A stretch of 64,000 nucleotides of DNA from Diplonema japonicum (GCA_964019335.1 OZ025654.1:558001-622000), one strand, 5' to 3'. Shown: positions 22,001 to 31,715, counted from the first letter of the stretch. Translations and numbers: made by a program. Notes: generated by a model not told the origin, from the sequence alone.

Positions 22001-22989
22001 CCGGATTTGTACTTATATTGTTATGTGAAAAGTCCCAAATTGGGCAAAAAATTCGAAAAAGGTACATAATATTTACAGAACACCATTAAAACAGAACATA
22101 AAATTTACAAAAATAAAAAAAATCCCAGAAAATATCCCTAAAAATAAAAAGTCCCAAGACAAAAACAGAATACCCCCCAGCCGGGGAGGGGGGGGTATTA
22201 CCACACTTCTAGTTCACTATTGCCCAGTCCTGCACGTAAAGCACACCAAGCTCAACGGAGCGCCGGCCTGCATCTGCTCCTTCACTGCTTCCCGGAGCAG
22301 CCTGTCTGTCTCACTTCTGAGGGTGGGCGGGCGACCGGCCATTTTTTTCGGTGCAGGCTCTTCCTCCCCACCCCCATCATGGGCAATCTCGCGGGATCGG
22401 TTGCGTAGCTTAGCTATGACGTCCTCTTTCGCCTGGTCAGCAACCGGCTTCGAGGCAGTCTTGTTGGGGTGCTTCTCGTTCCATTTCCGCGTTCTGGTTG
22501 AAAGGCCAAATTGCCGAACCAGCTCACTCCTCCTTCTCTGCCTCGGTCCACTTCTTGTTCTTCCGGGCAGGCTGGGGTTGCTCTCCTCCAAGCGGGACAT
22601 CACTTCCTCCACTGCCCGCCTGGCGGCTGGGGGGAGAGAAGAGCCTGTTGAAGCCCCTGCAACGGGCGCGTACCGGTCACGGGGCAGTCAAGAAGCCATG
22701 GAGCGACATGCTTTATTCAGAGGATAGGGTTGGATTTTTTAAATGATTATTTATGTTGGAACTGCTTTAAGGTGGTAAATAAGTAGGAAAACGTGACTTT
22801 GATTTTAGTGGGGCCTATCCTGGGGGGGGGGGGGGGGGGGGATCAGGCCAAAAATAATAAAAATAGTTTTTGTATTGTTCTGTAAAAAGTCCCAAGTTGG
22901 GTCCAAAATCCGAAAAAGGTACATAATTTATACAGTACACTAAATTCTCAGACCATTATTAAAACTGAACAATATAAATACAAATCCGG
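22001..22989. mobile_element. Short TA-flanked DNA transposon, HTH-only derivative
   Basis: 989 bp with inverted ends CCGGATTTGTA ... TACAAATCCGG, about 20 bp when mismatches are allowed. It is flanked by TA (21999-22000 and 22990-22991); the duplicate locus shows the empty site. Near both ends it has a direct subterminal repeat (AAAAGTCCCAA ... CGAAAAAGGTACATAAT). It lies only 14 bp from the pogo-like element. It encodes only the N-terminal DNA-binding part of a related transposase, so it is likely a non-autonomous deletion derivative. Confidence 0.88.
22217..22699 (-). pseudogene. Truncated transposase N-terminus (HTH region)
   Basis: From ATG 22699 the frame reads MAS, then TGA (22688-22690), then about 155 open codons to a stop at 22217. 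It contains a basic region and a segment (GRPPTLRSETDRLLREAVKEQ) that aligns by eye with the second HTH of the neighbouring transposase (GRKPLLAEAETAKVF). The frame ends soon after this HTH, with no DDE residues. It is interpreted as a deletion derivative that might still bind DNA if the early stop is bypassed. Confidence 0.6.
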
Positions 22990-23014
22990 TATGATGATAA
23001 TGTCATAAATAAAA

Positions 23015-23049
<35 letters not shown>

Positions 23050-23644
23050 TGGATGAGAACAAAAAGATATAGTGTAAGTGGTAGGTCCACCTTTTTTAAG
23101 AGAAAAAAAAAAGGTTTCTTTTTTTTTTTTTTAAGCAAGATAATTTTTTAATTAATTTGCCAGGAGAAAAACAAGAAGAAAAAGGTGATGTACAGCCCTT
23201 GTTGCCCGATCCTTCAGGCCATCTCGTAATAAAAAGAACAGATACGCTTATCGATTGATGCACAAGTCAGGGACCCACGCAAATCTTCTCGGCACCGTTT
23301 CAATTTCAGCAGAACTCCTGAAGAAAAAACGAAAAGTAAATTAAGAAAATAAAAAAGGGGAGGAAGAGGTGTAAAAAAAGAAAAACAGGGGGGGGGGGTA
23401 ATCAAGATGTTAACGTACGTTTGTTCGCAAAAAGAAAGAAAGGTATAAAGAAGACTTCTGCTTTTTTTTTTCCCCCTCTTCTTTGTTCTCTTTTTCTTTT
23501 CCTTTTGCTAGCAGGCAAAAAAAAAAAAAGCGTTTCATTTCATGGGGTATTAAAAAAAAGGGGGGAGATGAAAAATAGGAGGAGTTAGAGCCATAGAGAA
23601 CGAGAGCAAAATATAAAAAAGATCTAGTTTACAGTCATTTTCTT
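22990..23644. other. Spacer with GA microsatellite, unit 1
   Basis: Holds a (GA)n tract at 23017-23046, A/T runs, and an 11-G run at 23388-23398 that is the intact counterpart of the insertion site used by the composite foldback element in unit 2. No gene seen. Confidence 0.5.
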
Positions 23645-24091
23645 CTAGATAGGAAGAGGGCAGGTGGAACGCCATGTCTCGATCATTTCGGCCCCGCAGC
23701 AGACGAGGTTCTTCGAACCGTGCACGAAGAGCTTCCTCCAGAAGTTCGACTCAACATGCTGTAGCCATACCCCTTCCACCATCAGGTTGTCTGTGTCCGA
23801 TGCAAAGGCGATCAGGATGGCGCTCTCGATCTCCGCGAAGGTGTACGGGCTGCCCTGCACAGGGAAGGTCCATAACTCCCCTGCTTTGAGGCCTGACAGC
23901 GTCGTCAAGTACCAAGAGGGTTCTCCCAGCTTCTTGAGGTGTATAGCAAACTCTGCTGTCGACCCTGCAGTCTCGTTCACACTGGCATCCACAACCTTGA
24001 TCCGAATCTTCATTTCATCCGGGTCCGAAAGAGCAAGCACAGGAGCAGCCGCGAGAAGGATTACCACAGCGAATTTGCAAATCATTTTCAT
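23645..24091 (-). CDS. Small secreted PLAT-like protein 2, unit 1
   Basis: 148 residues when started at ATG 24091, chosen because it opens a signal peptide (MKMICKFAVVILLAAAPVLA) and follows an A-rich leader; upstream in-frame codons lack an ATG before 24148. The mature part is one domain (MKIRIKVVDAS, ETAGSTAEFAIHL, PSWYLTTLSGL, FAEIESAILIAFASDTDNLMVEGVWLQHV) with the same pattern as PLAT-like protein 1 and CC/C cysteines near the end. A PLAT/LH2-type beta-sandwich is inferred. It is identical in protein to the copy in unit 2 (28521-28967), implying a recent duplication or conversion. Confidence 0.75.
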   Translation of the reverse strand: MKMICKFAVVILLAAAPVLALSDPDEMKIRIKVVDASVNETAGSTAEFAIHLKKLGEPSWYLTTLSGLKAGELWTFPVQGSPYTFAEIESAILIAFASDTDNLMVEGVWLQHVESNFWRKLFVHGSKNLVCCGAEMIETWRSTCPLPI

Positions 24092-24241
24092 TTTTCTTCT
24101 TTTAAGCGAGCAAAGAATACCTTGTTGGCTTACATGTTGCGTGGCCACAGAAAAGACAAAACAGGGGTTGAAAGTATCGCTCGGGGAGATAGCAGAGAAG
24201 AGCCGCTGCCACTTAATAAAGGCATAAAGGCTAGAGCGCGC

Positions 24242-24296
24242 AACTCAAAAAACATACAGTGCACATACCGCTCACGCTCGCGTTCAGTTCGCCGAG
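24242..24296 (-). pseudogene. EF2-like exon/intron fragment at duplication junction
   Basis: 55 bp matching 29359-29413, that is the end of exon 3 of the EF2-like gene plus its GTATGT donor and the first part of the last intron. The terminal exon is missing here. It is fused at 24296 to the TPR-gene fragment, marking the unit 1/unit 2 boundary. Confidence 0.85.
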
Positions 24297-24370
24297 TCCC
24301 TTCAGCGTCAATGCAGAGCGTCCCAGAAGGGTGTTATAATTAAGGACACCAAGGCGGTCTTTCTCTTCAT
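24297..24370 (-). pseudogene. 5' fragment of the ubiquitin-like/TPR gene
   Basis: Begins at ATG 24370 and matches the first 25 or so codons of the gene at 15146-16924, with a small deletion that shifts the frame after SLIIT. It stops at the duplication junction. Left over from the tandem duplication; not expected to be functional. Confidence 0.85.
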
Positions 24371-25918
24371 TTTTTTTTTTCTTCTTTTTTCCTTGCCCCG
24401 CAGATTACCACACGAATGATGTGTAAAAATAAATAAATAAATAAAAATAGGAATGAAAAAGCAATTTTTTATTGCTTGTAGGGAGAAGAAAGGAAAAGAG
24501 CAAGGCTCCACTAATGGGAGCAACGAGTGTCGTTTAAGAGGGAGAAGAAAAAAAAAAGAAGAAGAAAATAGGAATTAAATGGAGCATGTGCTCAAAAAAA
24601 GAGAAAAGGGTGTAAAAGTAAAAAAGAGACGAAGGAGGTTCCTGGTATTTTTTTTTTTTTTCTCTCTTTTTTTTTTTTTTTTTTTTTTTGGAACGCCCCC
24701 TTTGTCTCTGCATATCAAAAAAGAAATTACAAGGAGATCCCATTTTCCCCCTTTATTATCCTGTCAGGATCGCATTCTATCAATGTCTGTAAATATTTAT
24801 TGACAATGTAAAAATAACGATTTTTTTCTAACCAGAATAGTGTTCCCTTAAAAAGAGAGGGTTTGTTTTTACTATACATGCCAGTTAGTCAGTTGTCTAT
24901 ATTCGTCCGCAGGTCGCGTGCACCAGAGAATACCAAAGATCTTTTTTGCAAAAATGTCCCAAAACAACAAAACAATTCTTCTACATAAAAACAACCCCTT
25001 CGTTTGATTGATTTACACTTCAAGCAAGAAAGCAAGAATCGGACAAATATAAATAACTGACCACAAATGGTTAATTTTTCTTTTCCCCCCCCCCCCCTTG
25101 TCAAAATGGGTTTCTTTTCTTTTCTTTTCTTTTCGTTTGTTTAGTTTTAATATGTATAGGAAAAGAAATAGAAGAGAGGAGTTCTAGTTTGAACTGCATT
25201 GAAAAATAGCTTGCTGAAGAAAATAGAAAATTTAACAGCAAGGTTTTTTTCTAATAGAATATGTTGAGAATGGTTGTTCGTGCCAGGGGGGGGGGGGGGG
25301 TAAAGGCATGAACTCGTAGAAAACAAAACAAAAAGGGGAGAATATCTCTAAGAGTAACTTCACAGAAGGTATACTCTCTTTTTTTATTACCCGAAAGAAG
25401 AAAAAGAAAAGAAAAAAAAAAAAGAGGAGAGGGACGCTTTGCGGTATTGTACCAATTGTGTTTGAAATCTAACTCATAATCTGAGTTGCAGTTTTTGCTT
25501 TTTAGGACGCTTCCTATACCTGTGCCCTTCTTTCNNNNNNNNNNNNNNNNNNNNNNNNNNNNNNNNNNNNNNNNNNNNNNNNNNNNNNNNNNNNNNNNNN
25601 NNNNNNNNNNNNNNNNNNNNNNNNNNNNNNNNNNNNNNNNNNNNNNNNNNNNNNNNNNNNNNNNNNNNNNNNNNNNNNNNNNNNNNNNNNNNNNNNNNNN
25701 NNNNNNNNNNNNNNNNNNNNNNNNNNNNNNNNNNTATTTCTTTTGACAAACACAACTTTATTTATTAATTTATTGTGGGGAATAAAATAAAATAAGAAAT
25801 GTCATGTAGTGAAAAAAAAAAAAAAAAAAAAAAAAAGAAAGAAAATAAATGTGTAATTTTTTATTTTTCTTTTTCTCTTTTGCGGTTTGGTTGGTTTTAC
25901 AAAATGACGTTCATCCTA

Positions 25919-25949
<31 letters not shown>

Positions 25950-25951
25950 CC
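24371..25951. other. Long spacer, unit 2, with assembly gap
   Basis: Duplicate of 16925-18844, nearly identical where readable. It includes exactly 200 Ns at 25535-25734. In unit 1 the corresponding stretch (18117-18679) is 563 bp, so the N count is probably nominal. No gene seen. Confidence 0.6.
25535..25734. other. Assembly gap (200 Ns)
   Basis: Exactly 200 N inside the duplicated spacer of unit 2. The counterpart in unit 1 is 563 bp and includes a run of about 30 A (18434-18461), a likely reason for the break. Confidence 0.98.
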
Positions 25952-26707
25952 CTAACAGGTAGGGTACCACGTCTCGACCATCTCTTCTCCGCAGCAAAGA
26001 AGCTGCTTTGGCTCACGGACAAGATATTTCTTCCAGAACCCAGAAGCTATGTGCTGCAGCCAAACCGCTTCCACCAGCAAGTTGTCTGTCGTCGACATAA
26101 AGGCAATCAGAACCACATTATCGATTTCTGAAAAGGAATACGGGCTACCATTAACATGGTACGTCTGTGCCTCACCCGCAGCGAGACCTGACAGAGAACC
26201 CCAGTACCAGGTGGGATGTCCTTCCTTCACGAAGTGCACCGCAATGCTCCCCGTGGACCCTGCATCATAGCTCATAGTGGTGTCCTTGACCTGAATCTTG
26301 AATTTAAGCGAATGCATAGGTATTGTGGGGTCTATAGTTTCAGTACGAGTCGCGATGGACAGTGAAGACGACACCGAAGGTGACGCAGAAAACGTAGCTG
26401 TCGCGAGGGACATGGAAGCGGAGTCTGTCCCCGTGATTAGGCTCATCGTGGAGGTACCAGTCGGCATGGTTAAGCTTTTAGTTTCCGTCCCCGTGTTGAG
26501 GGACAAGGAAGATGTCCCTGTGGGCAACGTCAAGCTTGTCGTGAAGGTCGCAGACTCCGTGTGGGAGGTCGACTCCGTGGCTGTTGTCGAAGGTATCGTC
26601 ACGGTCTTAATCCATGTTGGTGTCGGTATAGTGACTGACTCTGTTTTCGTGGCCTTCGCCTCCCCTTGCCCCACAAGGACGCACATTGCCAGGAGCATCG
26701 TCTTCAT
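25952..26707 (-). CDS. Small secreted PLAT-like protein 1, unit 2 (long linker)
   Basis: 251 residues from ATG 26707; duplicate of 18845-19414 with the same signal peptide and almost the same C-terminal domain. The Ser/Thr-rich linker is about 60 residues longer, made of imperfect repeats of a LPTGT/MPTGT plus S-L/M-S-L-x-T-G-T theme, typical of heavily O-glycosylated stalks. Domain changes are few (for example VEAVWLQHI for VEAILLQHI). Function as in unit 1: secreted, possible lipid or glycan binding, by inference only. Confidence 0.75.
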   Translation of the reverse strand: MKTMLLAMCVLVGQGEAKATKTESVTIPTPTWIKTVTIPSTTATESTSHTESATFTTSLTLPTGTSSLSLNTGTETKSLTMPTGTSTMSLITGTDSASMSLATATFSASPSVSSSLSIATRTETIDPTIPMHSLKFKIQVKDTTMSYDAGSTGSIAVHFVKEGHPTWYWGSLSGLAAGEAQTYHVNGSPYSFSEIDNVVLIAFMSTTDNLLVEAVWLQHIASGFWKKYLVREPKQLLCCGEEMVETWYPTC

Positions 26708-26798
26708 TGCTTTTTCGCGTGTGTGTAAAAATGTGGGAAAGAAAATCTATATGAATTGTTATATTATTTTTTGTATGATGATAATGTCATAAATAAAA

Positions 26799-26800
<2 letters not shown>

Positions 26801-26859
<59 letters not shown>
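26801..26859. repeat. (GA)n microsatellite
   Basis: About 29 GA units, twice the length of the equivalent tract in unit 1 (23017-23046). It lies just beyond the empty target sites (26757-26776) of both TA-flanked elements. Confidence 0.9.
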
Positions 26860-26862
<3 letters not shown>

Positions 26863-27221
26863 GGATGGATGGGGAAAAAAGAAATATAGTGTAAGTGGTA
26901 GGTCCACCTTTTTTAAGAGAAAAAAAAAGGTTTCTTTTTTTTTTTTTTTTTAAGCAAGATAATATTTTAATTAATTTGTCAGAAGAAAAACAAGAAGAAA
27001 AAGGTGATGTACAGCCCTTGTTGCCCGATCCTTCAGGCCATCTCGTATATAAAAAGAACAGATACGCTTATCGATTGATGCACAAGTCAGGGACTCACGC
27101 AAATCTTCTCGGCACCGTTTCAATTTCAGCAGAACTCCTGAAGAAAAAACGAAAAATAAATTAAGAAAACAAAGGAGAGGAAGAGGTGAAAGAAAAACAG
27201 GGGGGGGGGGGGGGGGGCGGC

Positions 27222-27404
27222 GGCTATGCTGGCATGGAAACGCGTTTCCATGTATTTTTTGAAAAAAAGGGAAACGGAAACGGAAAGTTTCCCTATTTTG
27301 GTGCCGTTTCCTTGGGGCAAACATAGCCGTTTCCATAAGAATTTTGAAAACATGGAAACGGATACGGAAACGGAAACGTTTCCACGTTTCCTGCCAGCAT
27401 AGCC
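27222..27404. mobile_element. Foldback element copy a (GGAAAC family)
   Basis: 183 bp with inverted ends GGCTATGCTGGCA ... TGCCAGCATAGCC and an interior of GGAAAC/GTTTCC hexamers able to fold on itself. It is preceded by an 18-G run. It is in direct orientation with copy b (shared interior CCGTTTCCATAAGAATTTTG). No coding capacity. Confidence 0.85.
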
Positions 27405-28066
27405 CTAGGCATAGTGGTGAGGCGACTCGCATTCTCGCATTCTCGCACAAAAAAAATCTGAGCCGAAATTCTCGCAAAACGACTCGCTTTCTCGCACACT
27501 CTCGCACGATTCTCGCATGATTCTCGCACATGCTAGTGTGCACTTCAGGTGTGCAAAAATAACCCCCCCTCGACCTTCATACTCCTCCCGAACTAAAGCG
27601 ATCAGTGCGTTCACGTCCGCCCGTGTGTGATTCACCCTCCTTGATGCCCAGGTGGAGGAGGAGGGGCTCCTCTGAGTATCCGCCAGCCCAGAAATGTTTG
27701 GCACTGGTGGCGTCTGTGCTTAACGGCAACAGGGTCTTTTCGATGCTTGCTTCACTCTTCTCGAGCCCTTGTCTCCTTCTCGAATCCGGGCCCGCCAGCA
27801 GCGTGTCAGGTGTCGGTATCTTCATGCGCGAGCTCCACCAATGGGATGCTGAGAAGGCGTGTTTGCTGCTTGGTGGTGGTGGTGCCTGCGACCAAACACA
27901 ACATCGCCCACCCGTCTATGAACTCCTGCCCCACCACGGGGCAAAGCACTGCCTGTTGAGGTCCTTCGAAGATTTTGACACTCAGGCACCTGGCTTTCCC
28001 TGTTGAAGTTTCAGCCAAAAAGAAATCTCGCATCATTCTCGTGAGTCGTCTCACCACTATGCCTAG
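27405..28066 (-). mobile_element. Inverted-repeat insert between two foldback copies
   Basis: 662 bp with inverted ends CTAGGCATAGTGGTGAG ... CTCACCACTATGCCTAG. The left end has six exact TTCTCGCA octamers within 110 bp, a subterminal repeat style seen in hAT-like elements. On the minus strand, broken frames (about 28010-27420) include a segment, NHTRADVNALIALVREEYEG, that could be part of a Myb/SANT-like DNA-binding helix set; this is weak. It is probably a decayed non-autonomous DNA transposon. Confidence 0.6.
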
Positions 28067-28258
28067 GGCTATGCTGGCATGGAAAAGCGTTTCCATGCAT
28101 TTTTTGAAAAAAAGGGAAACGGAAACGGAAACGGATACGGAAACGTTTCCTTATGTTTCCTTAAGAAGGAAGCCGTTTCCATAAGAATTTTGAAAAGTAT
28201 GGAAACGGAAACGGAAACGGGAACGGAAACGTTTCCACGTTTCCTGCCAGCATAGGCC
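28067..28258. mobile_element. Foldback element copy b (GGAAAC family)
   Basis: 192 bp, same orientation and ends as copy a, followed by CTA and a 19-G run. Together with copy a and the inner element it interrupts a poly(G) tract that is a simple 11-G run in unit 1 (23388-23398). Confidence 0.85.
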
Positions 28259-28520
28259 TAGGGGGGGGGGGGGGGGGGGTAATCAAGATGCTAACGTACG
28301 TTTGTTCGCAAAAAGAAAGAAAAGTATAAAGAAGACTTTCTGTTTTTTTTTCCTCTTCTTTGTTCTCTTTTTCTTTTCCTTTTGCTAGCAGGCAAACTTT
28401 AAAAAAAAGCGTTTCATTTCATGGGGTATTAAAAAAAAGGGGGGGGATGAAAAATAAGAGTTAGAGCCATAGAGAACGAGAGCAAAATATAAAAAAGATC
28501 TAGTTTACAGTCATTTTCTT

Positions 28521-28967
28521 CTAGATAGGAAGAGGGCAGGTGGAACGCCATGTCTCGATCATTTCGGCCCCGCAGCAGACGAGGTTCTTCGAACCGTGCA
28601 CGAAGAGCTTCCTCCAGAAGTTCGACTCAACATGCTGTAGCCATACCCCTTCCACCATCAGGTTGTCTGTGTCCGATGCAAAGGCGATCAGGATGGCGCT
28701 CTCGATCTCCGCGAAGGTGTACGGGCTGCCCTGCACAGGGAAGGTCCATAACTCCCCTGCTTTGAGGCCTGACAGCGTCGTCAAGTACCAAGAGGGTTCT
28801 CCCAGCTTCTTGAGGTGTATAGCAAACTCTGCTGTCGACCCTGCAGTCTCGTTCACACTGGCATCCACAACCTTGATCCGAATCTTCATTTCATCCGGGT
28901 CCGAAAGAGCAAGCACAGGAGCAGCCGCGAGAAGGATTACCACAGCGAATTTGCAAATCATTTTCAT
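28521..28967 (-). CDS. Small secreted PLAT-like protein 2, unit 2
   Basis: 148 residues from ATG 28967, same protein as 23645-24091 and nearly identical DNA including the leader. Signal peptide, one PLAT-like domain and clustered C-terminal cysteines as described there. Downstream spacer DNA (28259-28520) is also duplicated. Upstream it is followed at a distance of about 140 bp by the 3' end of the EF2-like gene. Confidence 0.75.
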   Translation of the reverse strand: MKMICKFAVVILLAAAPVLALSDPDEMKIRIKVVDASVNETAGSTAEFAIHLKKLGEPSWYLTTLSGLKAGELWTFPVQGSPYTFAEIESAILIAFASDTDNLMVEGVWLQHVESNFWRKLFVHGSKNLVCCGAEMIETWRSTCPLPI

Positions 28968-29103
28968 TTTTCTTCTTTTAAGCGAGCAAAGAATACCTTG
29001 TTGGCTTACATGTTGCGTGGCCACAGAAAAGACAAAACAGGGGTTGAAAGTATCGCTCGGGGAGATAGCAGAAGAGCCGAATAAAGGCTAGCGCTAATAA
29101 AGG

Positions 29104-30950
29104 CTAGCGCGCATAATACTCCAAACCAGGTATCTCTTTGTTCAACCCTTTGCGGACGCGGGTTTCGCTTACAACAGTGAACGCCGGATTTTCAGAAGCC
29201 AAGGGATCCCCGGGCATGACCTGCCAGTGATCAAACACAACATGGGGAGGGAAGGCCTGCCCGCCTGTCTCCGACTGAAGGTCGAGGCCGAGCCCGAACG
29301 ACTGCATGACAGGAAGGTATCCCCGGATCTGTGAGTGCGAGGTGAGAAGAAAAAAAAGAACTCAAAAAACATACAGTGCACATGCCGCTCACGCTCGCGT
29401 TCAGTTCACCGAGCACCACAGCTCCTCTGTTTCTGAGTATGTTGTGTACAGTGTGTACGGCTGTCCTCAAAGCTTCTATCTCGAACAGGTAAACAGGTTC
29501 CATGAGGCGGGGCTCCGCTGTGAGGACACTGCCACACATCATTTTTCGTGCTGTGGGTATGACCTGCCCTGCCCCTCGGTGGATCGCGTCGGCATGGAAG
29601 ACGACGCCAGTAAGGTCAACTCGGACACCTCTTAAAAGCTCCTCACACAAGACGCCGTCGTCCGTTGTCCACTCCCATGCCTTCGCGATGAAGTCCTTTA
29701 CCTCGCACAACCCGTGCACTCCTCTTGTGCAGTCGACCAAGATGTTAGGCCCTACTTTGTCGGGGCCGAAGCACCATATCCTCCTTGCCTCTGAGACATC
29801 CCATTCGAATTCGTCAGCCAGGGTCCGTGCCCTAACCTTCACCTCCGCATTTGCATGTAGTTCGTCGCTGCTATCCTCCACACGACGGCACAGTTTCTCC
29901 CCCAACGGCATCGCCTTGCCATGCAGTCTGTTCTGCCTGTTCGGGGACGCCGCCATGCACACCCTGCCCTCCGTCATCACCGTCTCCCGCAACGAGGTCA
30001 AAAACTTACTTGTCCTCACCTCCAAAGCTGCCTCAACCTTTGACACGACTGTCTTCAAATGCAGCTCATCTACACAACGCAGCGTGTGGACCCCGCTTTC
30101 CTCATATGGGATCCGCACTATGGGGTCGGACCTGTGTTGCTTATCTTAGTTTCCGCCATATACCTCGAAATACTCTTCAAGCACTGAACCATGCGGGGCA
30201 TGTCCGTGGGCTTGATGGGCTCAACGGCAGCGTATACAACACGCGACAGGTTGTACTCCATTGCGCGAAGCGGGTGGCAGTCGGTGCTTTCCTCATCAGT
30301 GACAGTGGCGGTTTGAATTATGTGTTGGTGTAGACCTTTTTTTTTTTTAACAGAACTCCCGACTGACCGTTCCCCTACATACATGGAAGTGAAATGATGT
30401 TCCCACATGGCACGCACACTGACAGCTTGCGTTGCACCTTGCCCATAACGAGACTGCTTTGCGTGATTTTCACCACTCCTTGCTCTTCCATTTCGCAAGG
30501 CACGACCGCCTTGATCACTCTCACCTTGTGGTCGACCTTTAACTTCCCGGAGAAGATGCGACCGAAGGCGATGCGATCCTCGGAATCACAGGGCACCATC
30601 TTCGCCACAAACATAACCAATGGTGCCTCGACGTCGCAGCCCTTGATCCCTTGGAAGTACCTGTCGTCTGCAGGTCCCGAGTACATCAGTTCAGCTCTGT
30701 ACGCCTGTGCTTCTTTAGGGCTGGGGAGCTTCGTGGTTACCATACGGAGTAGCGTGTGGTCCATTGTGAAGAGCGTTTTCATGACGTACTTCAGAAGCCG
30801 TTCTGGAGGCTGCTGTCTCTCGTCGCTTCTCAGTTCAATTTTTACAGCTTTGAGGAGCCCGTCCAGCTTCTCCTGCTTTTCGTTCATGATCGCGTCGAAG
30901 ATGTTCCTAACAGGCTCCACGCAGAAGTGGCAGAACGCTCGCTTAGGTCC

Positions 30951-31016
<66 letters not shown>

Positions 31017-31715
31017 CCATGTTTTTTTTGCCTCGTCGTAAGACGTATCGCCCCACAGCCTCCCGGCTAGTTTCTTCGCGTCTACTCCGAACTTTTCGGA
31101 GTACAGCTCGGCCCAACCCTGTACAGTGAAAGCCCAGCCCTGGCTGCCTGAACCGAAGGCAACAGTACCCTCTTCTGGATATACCTGCACATCGCCAAGC
31201 TTCTCGTCATTATAAGTCGCAACCACTGTGTTCACAGACTGAACTGCACTCAGGCATGCCTGGTAAGCTTCTTCAGGGTCGAGGTGCAGCTGGAACAATG
31301 CATGGTCTATTTTGTTCACGAGTAGAACAGGTTTAACTCTTTCCGATAATGCTTTTCGCAGAGTGACCTCACCTTGCGGGCGCATTCCTTCGGCGTAGTC
31401 CACCACTAAAAGCGCCCCGTCTACTATGCGGAGTGCGGAGGACAGCTCGTGGACAGAACCTTGCCGCGGGATCTCCACCATGTTGATCAGAGTGTCTCTC
31501 CCTTGTGCGCAATAGTACAGTGAGTGAGATGCTGGGGTTTCAAGAATGCCCTCGTCTCTGTGTCTGTGAGACACGCACCGTTCTTCAGTTTTAGGCACAT
31601 ATCTTGCACGGGACAAGGCTTCCGTCACCTGCCGTCCCCCATGACGAGGTTGCGCTAGCACACAGATGTTTCGTATCCCATCTGGGTTGCTCACCAGTTC
31701 ATCTGCTTCCTTCAT
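29104..31715 (-). CDS. EF2-like protein, degenerate GTPase and diphthamide sites (4 exons)
   Basis: Exons 31715-30383, 30335-30164, 30131-29375, 29328-29104 sum to 2,487 nt (828 residues); introns are 47, 32 and 46 bp (GTATGT, GTATAT, GTATGT to AG). It is collinear with eukaryotic EF2, which moves tRNA-mRNA through the ribosome using GTP: PVLLVNKIDHAL (G4 kept), LGDVQVYPEEGTVAFGSG, AQAYRAELMYSGPADD, IWCFGPDKVGPNI, FHADAIHRGAGQVIPTARK, ETGGQAFPPHVVFDHW. But the P-loop is AQPRHGGRQ (K/S/T lost), DSPGH is replaced by EIPRQG, switch I is unrecognisable, and the loop with the diphthamide histidine reads KVEAALEVRTSK. A 21-Thr tract interrupts domain I. All four exons are open and splice in frame, so it may be expressed, but it should not be a working translocase. 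Confidence 0.85.
30954..31016. repeat. (TGT)21 trinucleotide repeat encoding poly-Thr
   Basis: 63 bp, 21 perfect units, in exon 1 of the EF2-like gene, between KKTW and MGPKRAF. Family members have a short variable linker at this place, so the tract replaces it without breaking frame. Confidence 0.95.

Larger units (their letters stand above)
16848..29413. repeat. Tandem segmental duplication (two units)
   Basis: Unit 1 runs about 16848-24296, unit 2 about 24297-29413. Each holds the 5' end of the TPR gene, a 1.9-kb spacer, PLAT-like gene 1, a GA microsatellite spacer, PLAT-like gene 2 and 3' EF2-like sequence. The junction at 24296 fuses an EF2 intron/exon fragment (24242-24296, matching 29359-29413) to the TPR 5' end. 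Long stretches are nearly identical. The units differ by two TA-flanked insertions in unit 1 (19474-21986 and 22001-22989), a composite insertion in unit 2 (27222-28258), loss of the EF2 last exon in unit 1, and a run of Ns in unit 2. Confidence 0.9.

Noticed and set aside
25474-25755. Open frames across the Ns
   Set aside because: They exist only because Ns do not code stops.
27420-27535. TTCTCGCA repeats considered as a CRISPR-like or tandem array
   Set aside because: Octamers are irregularly spaced, partly adjacent and confined to one element end, which fits transposon subterminal repeats.
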